DNA of 64,000 bases from Chrysopilus asiliformis (GCA_964034945.1 OZ035960.1:64093970-64157969), one strand, 5' to 3'. Shown: positions 32,877 to 43,158, numbered from the stretch's first letter. Notes: a model not told the origin generated them from the sequence alone. A program made the numbers and translations.

Positions 32877-33745
32877 AATCAACGTAATCCTTACAGGACC
32901 TTTCGTGTGTTATTGAAACTGAAACGCCGGATTCGTAATCAGCGACCCTGAAAACCCCTTAATACCATTTTTTTCGGGAAAAACGGGAAAAAGGACATTT
33001 GCGTTATCCTTACAGGACCTCCCGTTTCGAATTTTTCAAAATCTAATACCGGATTCGTGATCAGCGACCCCAAAAACCCCCTTATACCGATTTTTCCGAG
33101 GAAAAACGGGAAAAAGGATATTTATCCTTACAGGATCTTTGGTTTCGAATTTTGAAAATCTAATATCGGATTCGTGATCAGCGATCCCAAACATAATGCC
33201 AATCTTTCCGGGGAAAAAGGATATTTGCGTTATCCTTTCAGAAATTTCCGTTTCAAATTTTTCAAATCTAATACCGGATTCGTGATCAGCGACCCCAAAA
33301 ACCCCCTAATGAAAATTTTTCCGGGGAAAAAAGGGAAAAAGGATATTTATCCTTACAGGACCTTCCGTTTCGAATTTTGAAAATCTAATACCGAATTCGT
33401 GATCAGCGATCCCAAAAACCCCATAATGCCGATTTTCCCCGGTAAAAATGGAAAAAAGGATATTTTCGTTATCCTTACAGGACCTTCCGTTTCGAATTTT
33501 AAAATTCCAACAGCAGAGCCGTGATCCGCGACCCCAAAAACCTCATAATGCAAATTTTTCCGGGGAGAAATGGGAAAAAGGATATTTTCATTATCCTTAC
33601 AGGACCTTCCGTTTCGAATTTTGAAAATCTAATACCGGATTCGTGATCAGCGAGCCCAAAAACCCTATAATGCAAAATTTTCCGGGAAGAAATGGGAAAA
33701 AGGATATTTTCATTATCATTACAGGACCTTCCGTTTCGAATTTTG
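32877..33745 (-). repeat. About 120-bp satellite array, roughly seven units, minus orientation
   Basis: Same unit as 21340-22914 in inverse orientation. It ends at GAAAATCTACATAGC, where the Helitron 5' region begins. Confidence 0.78.
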
Positions 33746-33889
33746 AAAATCTACATAGCTAAAAACCTGCTCCTGGCAACGCAGATCATTTTGCAAAAAA
33801 ACCGCGTAGAAATCGGTCCAGTAGTTTTTGAGTTTTGTAATCTCAAACAAACAGACAGACAAACATCCATTTTTATATATATAGATATA
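33746..33889 (-). mobile_element. Helitron 5' end, minus strand, with Tigger-type empty site
   Basis: GCTCCTGGCAACGC through GGTCCAGTAGTTTTTGAG to TTTTTATATATATAGA. At the TATATATATA tract this copy is uninterrupted, whereas the related copy at 36816 has a pogo/Tigger-type element inserted. Confidence 0.65.
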
Positions 33890-34296
33890 TTGCAATGTAT
33901 GACGAAACATCAGTAATTTATCCCCTCCTCTCTCCACTTCCTCCCTCCACCTACCCCCCTCCTACCACTACCACTTCTCCATTCCCCCCTTCCCCTTTTT
34001 CTTTCCTTTCCCCTGGGGGGGGGGGGGTAGATATTAGTGCAAAAAAAATTTTTTTTGAAAATGACTTCTCTATTAGTGAAAGCCGCACCCCAATCGGTTG
34101 AACGGTTCGAAAGTTATCAGGGAAGGGGTACCGGAGGAGAGGGGGAGGTCAATAAAAAGTAGCCTATGTCACTCGGGAATCGTGTAGCTTTCTATCAGTG
34201 AAAGAATTTTCAGAATCGGATCAGTGGTTCCAGAGATTACCCTGAACTAACAAACAAACAAACAAACAAACTTTACCTCTTTATATAATTAGTATA
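33890..34296 (+). mobile_element. Unclassified repeat ending in ACAAACAAACAAAC
   Basis: ATATTGCAATGTATGACG, a C/T-rich tract (33930-34010) and a G run, GAAAGCCGCACCCCAATCGG, TTACCCTGAAC, an (ACAA)n tract and TTTATATAATTAGTATAGAT. The tail resembles ends of insect RTE-type LINEs, but no coding sequence is present, so the class is open. Partial copy at 39807-40037. Confidence 0.45.
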
Positions 34297-34395
34297 GATG
34301 ATGGGATTTCCCCCCTCACCCTTCGATTTATACCCGGTCGTGGGGTAAATCGAAGGGTGAGGGGTAAATCGAAGGGTGAGGGGGAAATCCCATCA
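34297..34395. repeat. Imperfect palindrome with internal repeats
   Basis: GATGGGATTTCCCCCC...CTTCGATTTA is repeated in inverse orientation as TAAATCGAAGGGTGAGG (twice) ...GGGGGAAATCCCATC, giving arms of about 32 bp. Able to form a strong hairpin. Confidence 0.65.
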
Positions 34396-34683
34396 TGCTA
34401 TATATTTTTGGAATGTACTCTTCATTACCTTTCATTTGAGGTACCACACACCTCACTACTACCACACACCTCACTACTACCACTCTCCAAAAAAAGTTTC
34501 ATACAAAGTTTGGGACCCCTGGAGGGAGCGACGGCTAAAAATACCCATTTTGGATATGGGATGCTTCCCTCTATCCCTCCCTATACACCAAAAATCTGTA
34601 TCGTCATTCTCGCTAAACTGAACTCTTGCCCATTTTTTTCTTAGTTGGACCAAGATCTAGATCCTGCAATAAATTTTGTCCCG
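34396..34683 (+). repeat. Dispersed repeat, also at 54600-54850
   Basis: CATGCTATATATTTTTGG, GAGGTACCACACACCTC, GTTTGGGACCCCTGGAGGGA and CTAAACTGAACTCTTGCC are shared in order by the two loci. The short reading frames in it are not supported as genes. Confidence 0.6.
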
Positions 34684-34687
34684 TTAA

Positions 34688-35260
34688 AGGTGGGTTTAGA
34701 AACACGAGCATTTTCATTTTTACTGGCAAAGTGAGTGAAATGCCAGATTTCTTATGACTTTTTCACCAAGTGGGAAAGGGACGGGAAACCACTCAGTAAA
34801 AATTTTACTGGAAATTTTGCTTGCATGTAGTGGTTTTACTATCCATAATTTTCGTCGACGATAGGAAAGTTATGGCAGTAAACAACAACAAACACATTGG
34901 ACTTCCCCGCCCTGCCAGCAAAATGTTACCCCTGAATTATGGGGAATTATGGCAGCAAGAAAAGTAAGGTTAAGTTCGATGTTTATTTGAAAGCTACGCA
35001 TTTTAAATGGAAACGGGAGGTAATAATAATTATGTTATTAATTATAACATCACTCAAGATGATTTTGTTAGGTGAAATTGAAGTGATAACAAACGTATTG
35101 CTGCGAGAAGGTGATGTGCAGTGACAGTTCGCCATAAAGTGGAAGGGAAAGTACGTGTGAGACACTGATGTGATCGACTTTTTGCGCACGTGAATTTGAA
35201 TTTCGCTATCCCGTTCACTTTGCCAGTAAAAATGAAAATGCTCGTGTTTCTAAACCCACC
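34688..35260. mobile_element. 573-bp TTAA-flanked MITE (piggyBac-like)
   Basis: About 50-bp near-perfect terminal inverted repeats beginning GGTGGGTTTAGAAACACGAG, with TTAA at 34684-34687 and 35261-35264. The TTAA target is the hallmark of piggyBac. Non-coding. Confidence 0.72.
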
Positions 35261-35401
35261 TTAACTCGTCGTTTTTTTAACAACGAAACCGCGGTATAAA
35301 TCGCGATCTGTCGCCCATTTAGCACCACTTTGGAAGGTCGCCGTAGAAGATTTTTTTCTTAGTTAGATCAAGATCCAGGTATTCAAACATATTTCGTCCC
35401 G
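35261..35401. other. Short spacer before the gypsy fragment
   Basis: TTTTTTTCTTAGTTAGATCAAG near 35350 repeats a sequence at 34635 (TTTTTTCTTAGTTGGACCAAG), so the region includes a small direct duplication. No gene. Confidence 0.4.
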
Positions 35402-35677
35402 TCAACTATTCGTTGTTGTTTTTTGTTCTACGGCTCCCGGGCTATACCCTTTTGCAATATCTAACGAGGAAAAATATTGGGCTCTTCCTAATTTATCTAA
35501 TATGCTGTCTATATTTGGAATTGGGTATTTACCGTCGATAGTTATTTCGTTTAACCTTCTGTAATCAACACAGAGTCTAAATTTTTGTTTCCCTGAATTG
35601 TCTAATTTTTTCGCTACGACTACTATTGATGAGGCATATCGACTGTGGGATTTCCTAATGATCCCTTGCTTTTCCAT
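35402..35677 (-). pseudogene. Ty3/gypsy reverse transcriptase fragment
   Basis: Carries the first RT blocks: RYASSIVVVAKK, FRLCVDYRRLNE and FSSLDIAKGY. After the last of these the sequence changes to unrelated codons and stops, so the catalytic YxDD block is absent. Minus strand, in line with the gag and protease fragments to its right. Interrupted relic of the element split at 36816. Confidence 0.85.
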
Positions 35678-35887
35678 GTCTTCGACTTGTTTCCGTACTT
35701 CTTCTTCGTGTTTAGGGGGAAGTCGGTATAATTTAGCATTGATTTGTTGGTCTGTCTTGGTTTTTATTTCGTGAGTTATAGAATCTATATTTGTTAGTTG
35801 ATCACTATCTTTATAAATTAAATTTTTATAGGTTTTTAATAACTTTTTTTATTTCTTGCTTTTCTTCATCGATTAGATGGTTCAGAT

Positions 35888-36815
35888 CTACCTCTTTTTC
35901 TTCACTTTTAAGTTCGAAACAATCGAAGGTTGTATAGTATATAGGGATAGTCTCGAATTATTGTTTAGAATTAAGAGTTTATTGTCAAAATCAAGGGTTT
36001 TAACAGTTTTGCTTAGCAAATCCATCACGACAAGGAAGTCGTATGGTTTAGCTCCTAATTTCCTTTTAAACCATTTTATTGCTCCGTTTTTGTCGTAGTT
36101 ATATTCTTTTGGGACTGAAGTCATTATTCTCTCGACTATTTCCGTGGTTGTATTATTTATCGTTTGTAAATTCATTTTTACTCTTTCTAAAACTTTATAT
36201 TTGCTACAATCTACTCTATGCGAATTAATTATACTCATTGTTGATCCTGTATCTAAAAGTACTTTATAAACGTAGTTTGTCAATATTAAAATCTGTATAA
36301 ATTTTGTTTCCGAGACTAAGTTGAGAAAAAAATTTTCCTCGATATTATGAACTCCCTCGTTTTCGAATCTTTCGACAGTATGATCTATTTCCATAGGCTG
36401 GGGGTTCTGATACGCATTTCTTATCTGTCCGGATGCGTTAAATACTGGTTGTCTCACCTGGCCTGAATTCTGTCTAAAATTGTTTTGAGGGTTATAGTTA
36501 TTTTGTCTGAACTGTCCTGAAGGCCTATTGTTATGAAATTGTTGATTATTTCGCCTAAACTGTTCTGAGTTCTCTCTATACCTATTATTGTTAGAATTGT
36601 AATTTGGGTTTGATCTGTTAAAATTGTTATCCTGCCTAAAATTGTTATCCTGTCTAAAATTATTATGCTTTCTATTTGGGTAGTTTTTCCTATGAAATGC
36701 ATTAAATTCGTTATCTAAATTTTGTTCGTCGTATCCAACGTAGCTATATAGTATATTTTTTATTGCGTGGATATCGAACATATTTTTTATTTCCCGTAAA
36801 AGTTTACCTGCTACT
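35888..36815 (-). pseudogene. Ty3/gypsy Gag end and aspartic protease fragment
   Basis: An Asn/Gln/Arg-rich stretch (RQNN, NNFR repeats, no CCHC knuckle) followed by the retroviral-type protease motif VLLDTGSTMSII near nt 36215-36260. It is the continuation of the Gag fragment at 40038-40582. The two are separated by a 3,222-bp insertion and overlap by a 40-bp duplicate encoding about 13 residues. Confidence 0.82.
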
Positions 36816-36937
36816 GCTCCTGGCAACGCAGATCATTTTGCAAAAAACCGCGTAAAAATCGGTCCAGTAGTTTTTGAGTTTTGTAATCTCAAACAAACAG
36901 ACAAACAGACAGACAGACAAACATCCATTTTTATATA
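36816..36937 (-). mobile_element. Helitron 5' end fragment inside the gypsy element
   Basis: GCTCCTGGCAACGCAGATC through CAAACAGAC tracts to CCATTTTTATATA. Directly comparable to 33766-33884. Confidence 0.65.
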
Positions 36938-37127
36938 CAGTAATCCCCCGCTATACGGACGCTCGTTTTACGGAAATTCGAAGTTACGGACATGACTAAT
37001 ATAGGAACAAATTCGCTATACGGATAAAACAATTCGCTATTACGGACAAAAAAATTTTTTTTTTTGAATCACAGAAAAAAATCAAGAAAAAGTCCTCCAT
37101 AATTATGTTGTATTTATTGTAAATGTA

Positions 37128-38281
37128 AAGGGTGGTTAAATTTTAAGGGCCGATGTTGAATGTGAACCACACCTAAACGTCAAGTTTTTTTCTGCATTTC
37201 ATTTGACATTTCTCAATTTCAGACTAACTCAATTTGAACCATGGAAAGATACACAATCGAGCAACGCGTTAAAGTTATTCAGGCTTATTATGAAAATGGG
37301 CGATCAATTTTCGAAGAAAATCATCTTCAGTGATGAGGCACATTTTCACCTCAGTGGATTCGTCAATAAGCAGAACAGCCGCATTTGGGCGAATGATAAT
37401 CCAAGAGTGATTGTCGAAAAACCAATGCACCCACAAAGAGTGACTGTTTGGTGCGGTTTATGGGCTGGCGGCATCATCGGGCCGTATTTTTTCCAAAATG
37501 ATGCCGGTCAGGCAGTTACTGTGAATGGTGTTCGCTATCGTGAGATGATAACGAACTTGTTATGGCCCGAATTGGAAGATATGGATGTGGACAATATGTG
37601 GTTTCAACAGGACGGTGCCACTTGCCACACAGCTACCGAAACAATCGCTATTTTGCGCGACAAATTTAATGGCCGTGTTATCTCACGTGGTGGCGATGTC
37701 AATTGGCCGCCAAGATCATGTGATTTGACACCGTTGGACTTCTTTCTTTGGGGTTATTTGAAAGAAAAGGTGTACGTCGATAAGCCAGTAACAATTCAAG
37801 AGCTAAAGGATGCAATCGATTCTAAAGGAACCTTATAAACCTCATCTTTAACGTAGCCTCACAAAAAATAGTCCAATGGTGTGAGATTTCATGATCGGGG
37901 CGGCCAATTAACAGTTGAATTTCGCGAATGTCAATTGGCCGCCAAGATCATGTGATTTGACACCGTTGGACTTCTTTCTTTGGGGTTATTTGAAAGAAAA
38001 GGTGTACGTCGATAAGCCAGTAACAATTCAAGAGCTAAAGGATGAGATAATTCGGCACATTAACGGCATAGAACCTCAATTATGCCTCAGCGTCATCGAA
38101 AATTTGGACCATCGGATGGAGGTGTGCCGCCGAGGTCGCGGCGGCCATTCGATTGTGTATCTTTCCATGGTTCAAATTGAGTTAGTCTGAAATTGAGAAA
38201 TGTCAAATGAAATGCAGAAAAAAACTTGACGTTTACGTGTGGTTCACATTCAACATCGGCCCTTAAAATTTAACCACCCTT
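37128..38281 (+). mobile_element. Mariner-type element 1 with about 130-bp inverted repeats
   Basis: Ends AAGGGTGGTTAAATTTTAAG / inverse, TA on both sides (37126-37127, 38282-38283). The inverted repeats reach past the transposase ATG at 37241, so the right end carries a reversed copy of the first codons. Confidence 0.8.
37241..38190 (+). pseudogene. Tc1/mariner-superfamily transposase, deleted and rearranged
   Basis: DDE/D transposase of the IS630-Tc1-mariner superfamily. The N-terminus MERYTIEQRVKVIQAYYENG is an insect DUF4817-type helix-turn-helix, followed at once by an internal deletion and frame change into FSDEAHFHLSG. The catalytic Asp residues are in FSDEAHF, FQQDGATCHT and PPRSCDLTPLDFFLWGY, with 36 residues between the second and third. 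The C-terminal part is disrupted: a 117-bp segment (VNWPP to LKD) is present twice, with 115 bp of inverted sequence from the neighbouring copy between them. The last codons come from the inverted repeat. Inactive. Confidence 0.88.
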
Positions 38282-38399
38282 TACATACTTAATTTCTCCG
38301 AAATTTCTGACACATTTTGTGTATACACAAAAGAGAATTAAAAAAAGGCAATAAAAAACTGCAGTGCGGTGTATTTTTAAAAAATCTATTTGCTATTCT

Positions 38400-38465
38400 T
38401 AAGCGAGAACTCCAATTGGGCAGAGGCAGCAGCAGAGGCAGAAGCAGCAGCAGAAGCAGAATCTG
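38400..38465. repeat. CAG/GAGGCAG-type microsatellite
   Basis: GCAGAGGCAGCAGCAGAGGC-like tract between the two mariner elements. Confidence 0.6.
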
Positions 38466-38754
38466 CTTTCTGTCCCACAATGAAATTTGAATTCTGACGA
38501 AACTAGCAGAAACCTACGTAGAAACAGCTACGTTTTTTTGTCCGCGGCATGATTTGTCCCATAATATTTTGTTGGTTTTAACATATTCAATTGATTTATG
38601 CTCCATTTCAAGTAGTATAAATATTTTTTTCTATAATTATATAGTTTTCTCATTATTCTAGTGGTTAAATAATTATTTTAATATATTATACTAATCTGTT
38701 TCGTATTACGGATTTTTTTGGTACGCATCTATCTATTTTTAATACGATCTTATA

Positions 38755-39647
38755 CAGGGTTTTTCAACAAGAACTTTGTTTTTCAAATTTAGTTGAAAAT
38801 GATTGAAATCTGTATTTATACAGAAAGAGGAAGGTTTGACATTTACAAATGAAAAATGATATCTAACAAATGTCCACCACGCCACGCTTACAAACGTCGA
38901 TTCTTTCGTGAAAATTTTCAATCACTTTTCGGCAAACGTCCCGGCTTAATTTCGCGAATCACGTCACGGATTCTTTGTTTTAAAGCTGCAATCGATTCTA
39001 AAGGAACCTTATAAACCTCATCTTTAACGTAGCCTCACAAAAAATAGTCCAATGGTGTGAGATTTCATGATCGGGGCGGCCAATTAACAGTTGAATTTCG
39101 CGAAATTATGCGATCAGGAAATTTCGTTTGCAATAAATTTATTGTTTCGGTGGCTGTGTGACATGTGGCACCGTCTTGTTGAAACCACATGTCACTGATA
39201 TCCATACCATCAATATTAGGCCAAAATTCAGTTGTTAGCATCTCCCGATAGCGTAGTCCGTTGACCGTAACCGCATTTCCAGCCGCATTTTCGAAAAAAA
39301 TGGCCCAATCACGCCTCCAGACCACATGGCGCACCATACAGTGACACGTTGAGCATGTAAAGGCTTCTCAACAATTACTCAAATTTATCGACCAAATTGA
39401 TAGCGGTCTCAGAAGGACGATTATGTAGACCGAAAATATCACGAATTTTACGAAATGTAGTTTTCACAGATCTACCATTTTCTTATTGGATTTTTATTAT
39501 TTTAATGCGATTTTTGAGCGAAATCGAATTCATTATAACAAATATCAAAGCTTCTACTGTGTATATGTCAAAAAACCAAATGTCAAAACTGTCATGATAT
39601 TCGAATTTGCCCCTATTGAAAAACAAAGTTCTTGTTGAAAAACCCTG
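38755..39647 (-). mobile_element. Mariner-type element 2, 893 bp, internally deleted
   Basis: Terminal inverted repeats CAGGGTTTTTCAACAAGAAC, TA at 38753-38754 and 39648-39649. Encodes only remnants of a transposase related to, but clearly diverged from, element 1. Confidence 0.8.
38860..39337 (-). pseudogene. Tc1/mariner-superfamily transposase remnant
   Basis: Readable catalytic segment VTVNGLRYREML, FQQDGATCHTATET, then VNWPPRS and, after a stop, LTPLDYFL. The second-to-third Asp spacing is also 36, the third Asp being replaced by Asn after the stop. Several stops and frame changes; the N-terminal half is missing. Confidence 0.8.
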
Positions 39648-39806
39648 TACTAAAATAGGTTTCTTTTTACGGACATTTCTATTGATTGGAACACATCTAT
39701 TTATTCCCAGTACAATCTCATACTAAAATAGGTTTCGTTTTACGGATTTTCGATATACGGACAGTTTCCGTAGAACGCATCCCGTCCGTAAAGCGGGGGA
39801 TTACTA

Positions 39807-40037
39807 TATATAGATATATTGCAATGTATGACGAAACATCAGTAATTTATCCCCTCCTCTCTCCACTTCCTCCCTCCACCTACCCCCTCCTACCACTACC
39901 ACTTCTCCCTTCCCCCCTTCCCCTTCTTCTTCTTTCACTTCCCCTGGGGGGTAGATATTAGTGCTTTTGAAAATGACTTCTCTATTAGTGAAAGCCGCAC
40001 CCCAATCGGTTGAACGGTTCGAAAGTTATCAGGGAAG
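39807..40037 (+). mobile_element. Partial copy of the unclassified repeat at 33890
   Basis: ATATTGCAATGTATGACG, C/T-rich tract, GGGGGGTAGATATTAG, GAAAGCCGCACCCC, ending abruptly at AGGGAAGG, where gypsy Gag sequence begins. Confidence 0.6.
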
Positions 40038-40582
40038 GAACATATTTTTTATTTCCCGTAAAAGGTTACCTGCTACTATTTGTTTGATTTTATTTACTAA
40101 TAAAGTGTACAGTGATATTTTATTCTCTTCTGGGTTAGTTTCGTAAATTGCGAAACTATTAATTTCTTGAATCAAGGTTTCGATTTTAATACTTAGATCA
40201 CTAATTGAACTTACTTTTAAATAGCTAATTTTTCTGCAGATGCCCTTGTAGTTTCCTTGGGTCGAAAAAGTTGTTCTAAAAGGTCTCTTGCGGCTTCCCA
40301 TCCTTGTGGTTGATTGTTGAGTAGAAGCTCCTTTGCTGTGCCGGTGATCTTCGCGTTGTAGATGGCTTGCCAATGTTCATTTTCAGCGTTTCCTTGTAGT
40401 GTGTTCAAATGTGTTCCCACGATGCTCAGGAATTGCGTTAGCTGGTCTCTGTCGCCACTGAATTCCTTAATGTACGTTATCTCCTTGAAAATCCTGATGC
40501 TTTGGTTCTGGTCATTCGGGATGTTCCTTGTTGACAATGCCTCCAAGGCTAATGTTAATCTCTCGGCAAGTACTGCGTCCAT
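40038..40582 (-). pseudogene. Ty3/gypsy Gag N-terminal fragment with frameshift
   Basis: Begins MDAVLAERL with a Gag-type helical region (FSGDRDQLTQFLSIVGTHLN, AKELLLNNQP). The frame is lost near 40217-40230 and continues in another frame to VAGNLLREIKNMF at 40038. Same family and strand as the fragments at 35402-36815. Confidence 0.78.
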
Positions 40583-41100
40583 CTCGATGTAATTGTCGTC
40601 TGGTATGTGGCCCCAAAATTTTATTGATTTATCTTTTCTTGGAATTTTGGTGGTTTACTATTGGAATAATTTTTATTCCAATAGGAGTTGAAACTTTTTT
40701 TTTTCTTCACTTTCCGTTGACGACAGCTCTTGTGTTTTCCTTTTTCCTTTCTCCTTGCGTTTGTTGTAACTAATTTTCGCTTATTTTTAGTCGTATTTTT
40801 GTCACAACACTATTATTCTGATTATTTTGATTTTGAATGTTACTATCTGACACTGTAATCCTTTTTTTTTGTTTTTTTTTTATTATTATTCACTGATTTT
40901 TAGCACAATATTAAAAATTTAAAAACTCTTTATTAAAAGGAAAAGTTATAATATTTACTTCAAGAGCACTTCGTACTCGTGCGATGGTTACTTATCAACT
41001 GACTTAAAGCTATGCCAATTGCCCAATTTACCTAATTTAGTCACTTTGTCATTTAACACCTTGCATGCTCAGACGTGTTGATGCAGCGTCTTTGATGCAT
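40583..41100 (-). other. Presumed gypsy leader and unassigned AT-rich DNA
   Basis: Upstream of the Gag start on the minus strand. A 5' LTR would be expected here, but no TG...CA boundary could be fixed. A TTGGAATAATTTTTATTCCAA inverted repeat lies at 40662-40682. Confidence 0.35.
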
Positions 41101-41299
41101 TCGCTAAACCGTGGTTGAAGAATTTGGGAATTGAAGATGTCACGTTTGTCTCACGGACCTGGATATGTAACCTATATAGAGATTATTCAAGGCTTTTTGA
41201 TTTCAACGTGTGAACTGAAATGTTTCGCAAATTCTCTAGTAAATTATAATTTTAGATTTTTTTTTTTTTTTTTCAAACAAACCAAGATATCGCGAAGGA
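41101..41299. other. Unassigned sequence left of the LINE fragment
   Basis: No clear coding or repeat structure apart from a T run near 41258-41272. Confidence 0.3.
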
Positions 41300-41811
41300 G
41301 CGGCGCCCACGAAAGCCATATTGACGATCGTTAATTATGTTATTGCGCTCTAAGAAGTTTGTGATTTTTCTATTGATCAAAGTTTCCATAACTTTGGCAA
41401 GTTGGAAGTCAGAGCTATAGGTCTATAATTTGAGTCGCATTTGTCATATTTTTTGGGTTGCTTCCAAAAGAGGGAAAATTGGGAGCGAAGAGGTCCAGCT
41501 AAGGTGACGGCACATTTTTTCAAAACATGAGGGGAATGCCATCCGGTCCTGTGCATTTGTTCACGTCACACTCCTGCAGAATTTTAGCTATTTGTCTTCT
41601 GTGGATGGAAATTTTTGGAGAGACAATCTCCGAGATGGTGAGTTGGGGTGGTAATTGGTTGGATTCCTGGTAAATCGAGTTTGCTGGGAATTTCGCGGCT
41701 AAAACGTTTGCCTTGCCAACGGGATCGACAACCACTTCATTATCACAAATTAGTGGAGGTATTGAAGATTTTGTGGAATTGTGTTTTAATTGATCCACTA
41801 CCAGTGTTGCG
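41300..41811 (-). pseudogene. Non-LTR retrotransposon (LINE) reverse transcriptase fragment
   Basis: Minus-strand peptide with ISIHRRQIAKILQ and DVNKCTGPDGIP, the block that opens the RT domain of Jockey/I/R1-type LINEs. Further down, in other frames, NYRPIALTS-like sequence is visible at about 41390-41450. It is truncated at both sides and broken by frame changes. The right limit is a hAT terminus at 41812. Confidence 0.75.
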
Positions 41812-41930
41812 GCCAGATAATTATTTTTTTATCTAGATAAGATAAAAAAAATGCTCGTAATGTTTATCTAGATAAGATAATAGAAAATAAGATAAAAAGC
41901 CAAATTATCTAGATAATTTTTAGATAAATA

Positions 41931-42283
41931 CTAGCAGACCCTTCGTCGCCAGCTTAAAGTTTTTTGTATAAATTTTAGAATGCCAAAAGACCATAAATAA
42001 CTTATCCTTACAGGACCTTCCGTTTCGAATTTTGAAAGTCCAACACCAGAGCCTTGATCAGCGACCCCAAAAACCCCATAATGCCAATTTTTCCGGGGAA
42101 GAATGGGAAAAAGGATATTTTCGTGATCCTTACAGGACCTTCCGTTTCGAATTTTGAAAAACTAACATAGCTAAAAACCTGCTCCTGGCAACGCAAATCA
42201 TTTTCAAAAAACCAATTAAAAATCGGTCCAGTAGTTTTTGAGTTTTGTAATCTCAAACAGACCAACAAACAAACAAACATCCA
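41931..42283 (-). mobile_element. Helitron fragment with CTAG 3' end, minus strand
   Basis: A then CTAGCAGACCCTTCGTCGCC, one and a half satellite units, GGTCCAGTAGTTTTTGAG and CCAAC/AAAC tracts. The TCTATATA end is missing. Confidence 0.65.
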
Positions 42284-42382
42284 TAACGTTGCACAAAATT
42301 CAAAATTACGTACTAAAAAAATAAATTGCACAAAATTATTTGTTTTTGTTTGTTGATTTCCAATTTAAAATGCAGGTTCAAT

Positions 42383-42512
42383 AGCCCGGTTTACACTTGG
42401 CAACGGTGGCTGGCAAAAAATTTTTTTTACGTCCAAGATAAGCGCGGGAAGGAGTGACACTTCGCTTCTCTTGCCCATAAACAAAAACTGTGGCCAAGTG
42501 TAAAACGATTCT
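42383..42512. repeat. Short inverted-repeat element
   Basis: CGGTTTACACTTGGC at the left and GCCAAGTGTAAAACG at the right. Probably a small MITE. Confidence 0.4.
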
Positions 42513-42649
42513 TAAAAAAGGTTCTTAGGTTTTCATAAGTATGCAGAAAACAATTTCGTTTCAGCATTTTTTCAGATTTAATTTTTTAATTAAACGATTA
42601 TCTCTAGATAAATATGATTTTCCTTTATCTAGATAAGATAAAGATAAGT

Positions 42650-43158
42650 TGGCCCTCCATTGCCATGACTTTTCCCAACTGCAAAAAAATAGAGACACAT
42701 TTATGTGAAGATACCTTGGCGAGAAAGGGAGATAAGAATCAACTGCAAAAATTTGTCGGCAACTGCAAAAATAATTTCCCCTCTTTTTTTATGGCGATTT
42801 TATGGTTGCAGTTGACGGACTTGAACTTTTTTATAGCGATTTCTACTACAATCACACATTGTCCCTGTAAGTGAATAGTGAGCACAGACGCATACAAAGT
42901 GCTATTATAGCGTAGCTGTCATTTTTCATGTAGTTCAAACACACACATACAGATGTATAGCTTTATTTCTATGCTAATTTGAACCTTTTATTCATAGCAT
43001 AAGGTTTGATATGATAGCTATAAAGTTGTTAAACTGGAAGGGAAAGCGTTTATACTTGTATTCAGTCATTCCTATTTAGATCTATATAAGTCTATCTTGC
43101 TCTAGTTTTCTGCATTTTTTTGCAGTTACAGAAATCATGGTAATGGAGATCCTCCTTT
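42650..43158. mobile_element. MITE with ends CTCCATTGCCATGA / inverse
   Basis: Inverted ends including CTGCAAAAAAAT. A second copy in inverse orientation is split between 56547-56625 and 58550-58775. Confidence 0.6.

Larger units (their letters stand above)
36938..39806. mobile_element. pogo/Tigger-type element containing two mariner-type elements
   Basis: Terminal inverted repeats CAGTAATCCCCCGCT(A/T)TACGGAC at both ends, flanked by TA, as in the pogo/Tigger branch of Tc1/mariner. Without the two nested elements it is about 0.8 kb and non-coding. It sits at a TATATATA tract that is uninterrupted in the paralogue at 33,884. Confidence 0.72.

Noticed and set aside
33895..34101. Proline/serine-rich short frames in the C/T-rich tract
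   Set aside because: Low-complexity CTCC tract within a dispersed repeat; also present at 39843 with a different length.
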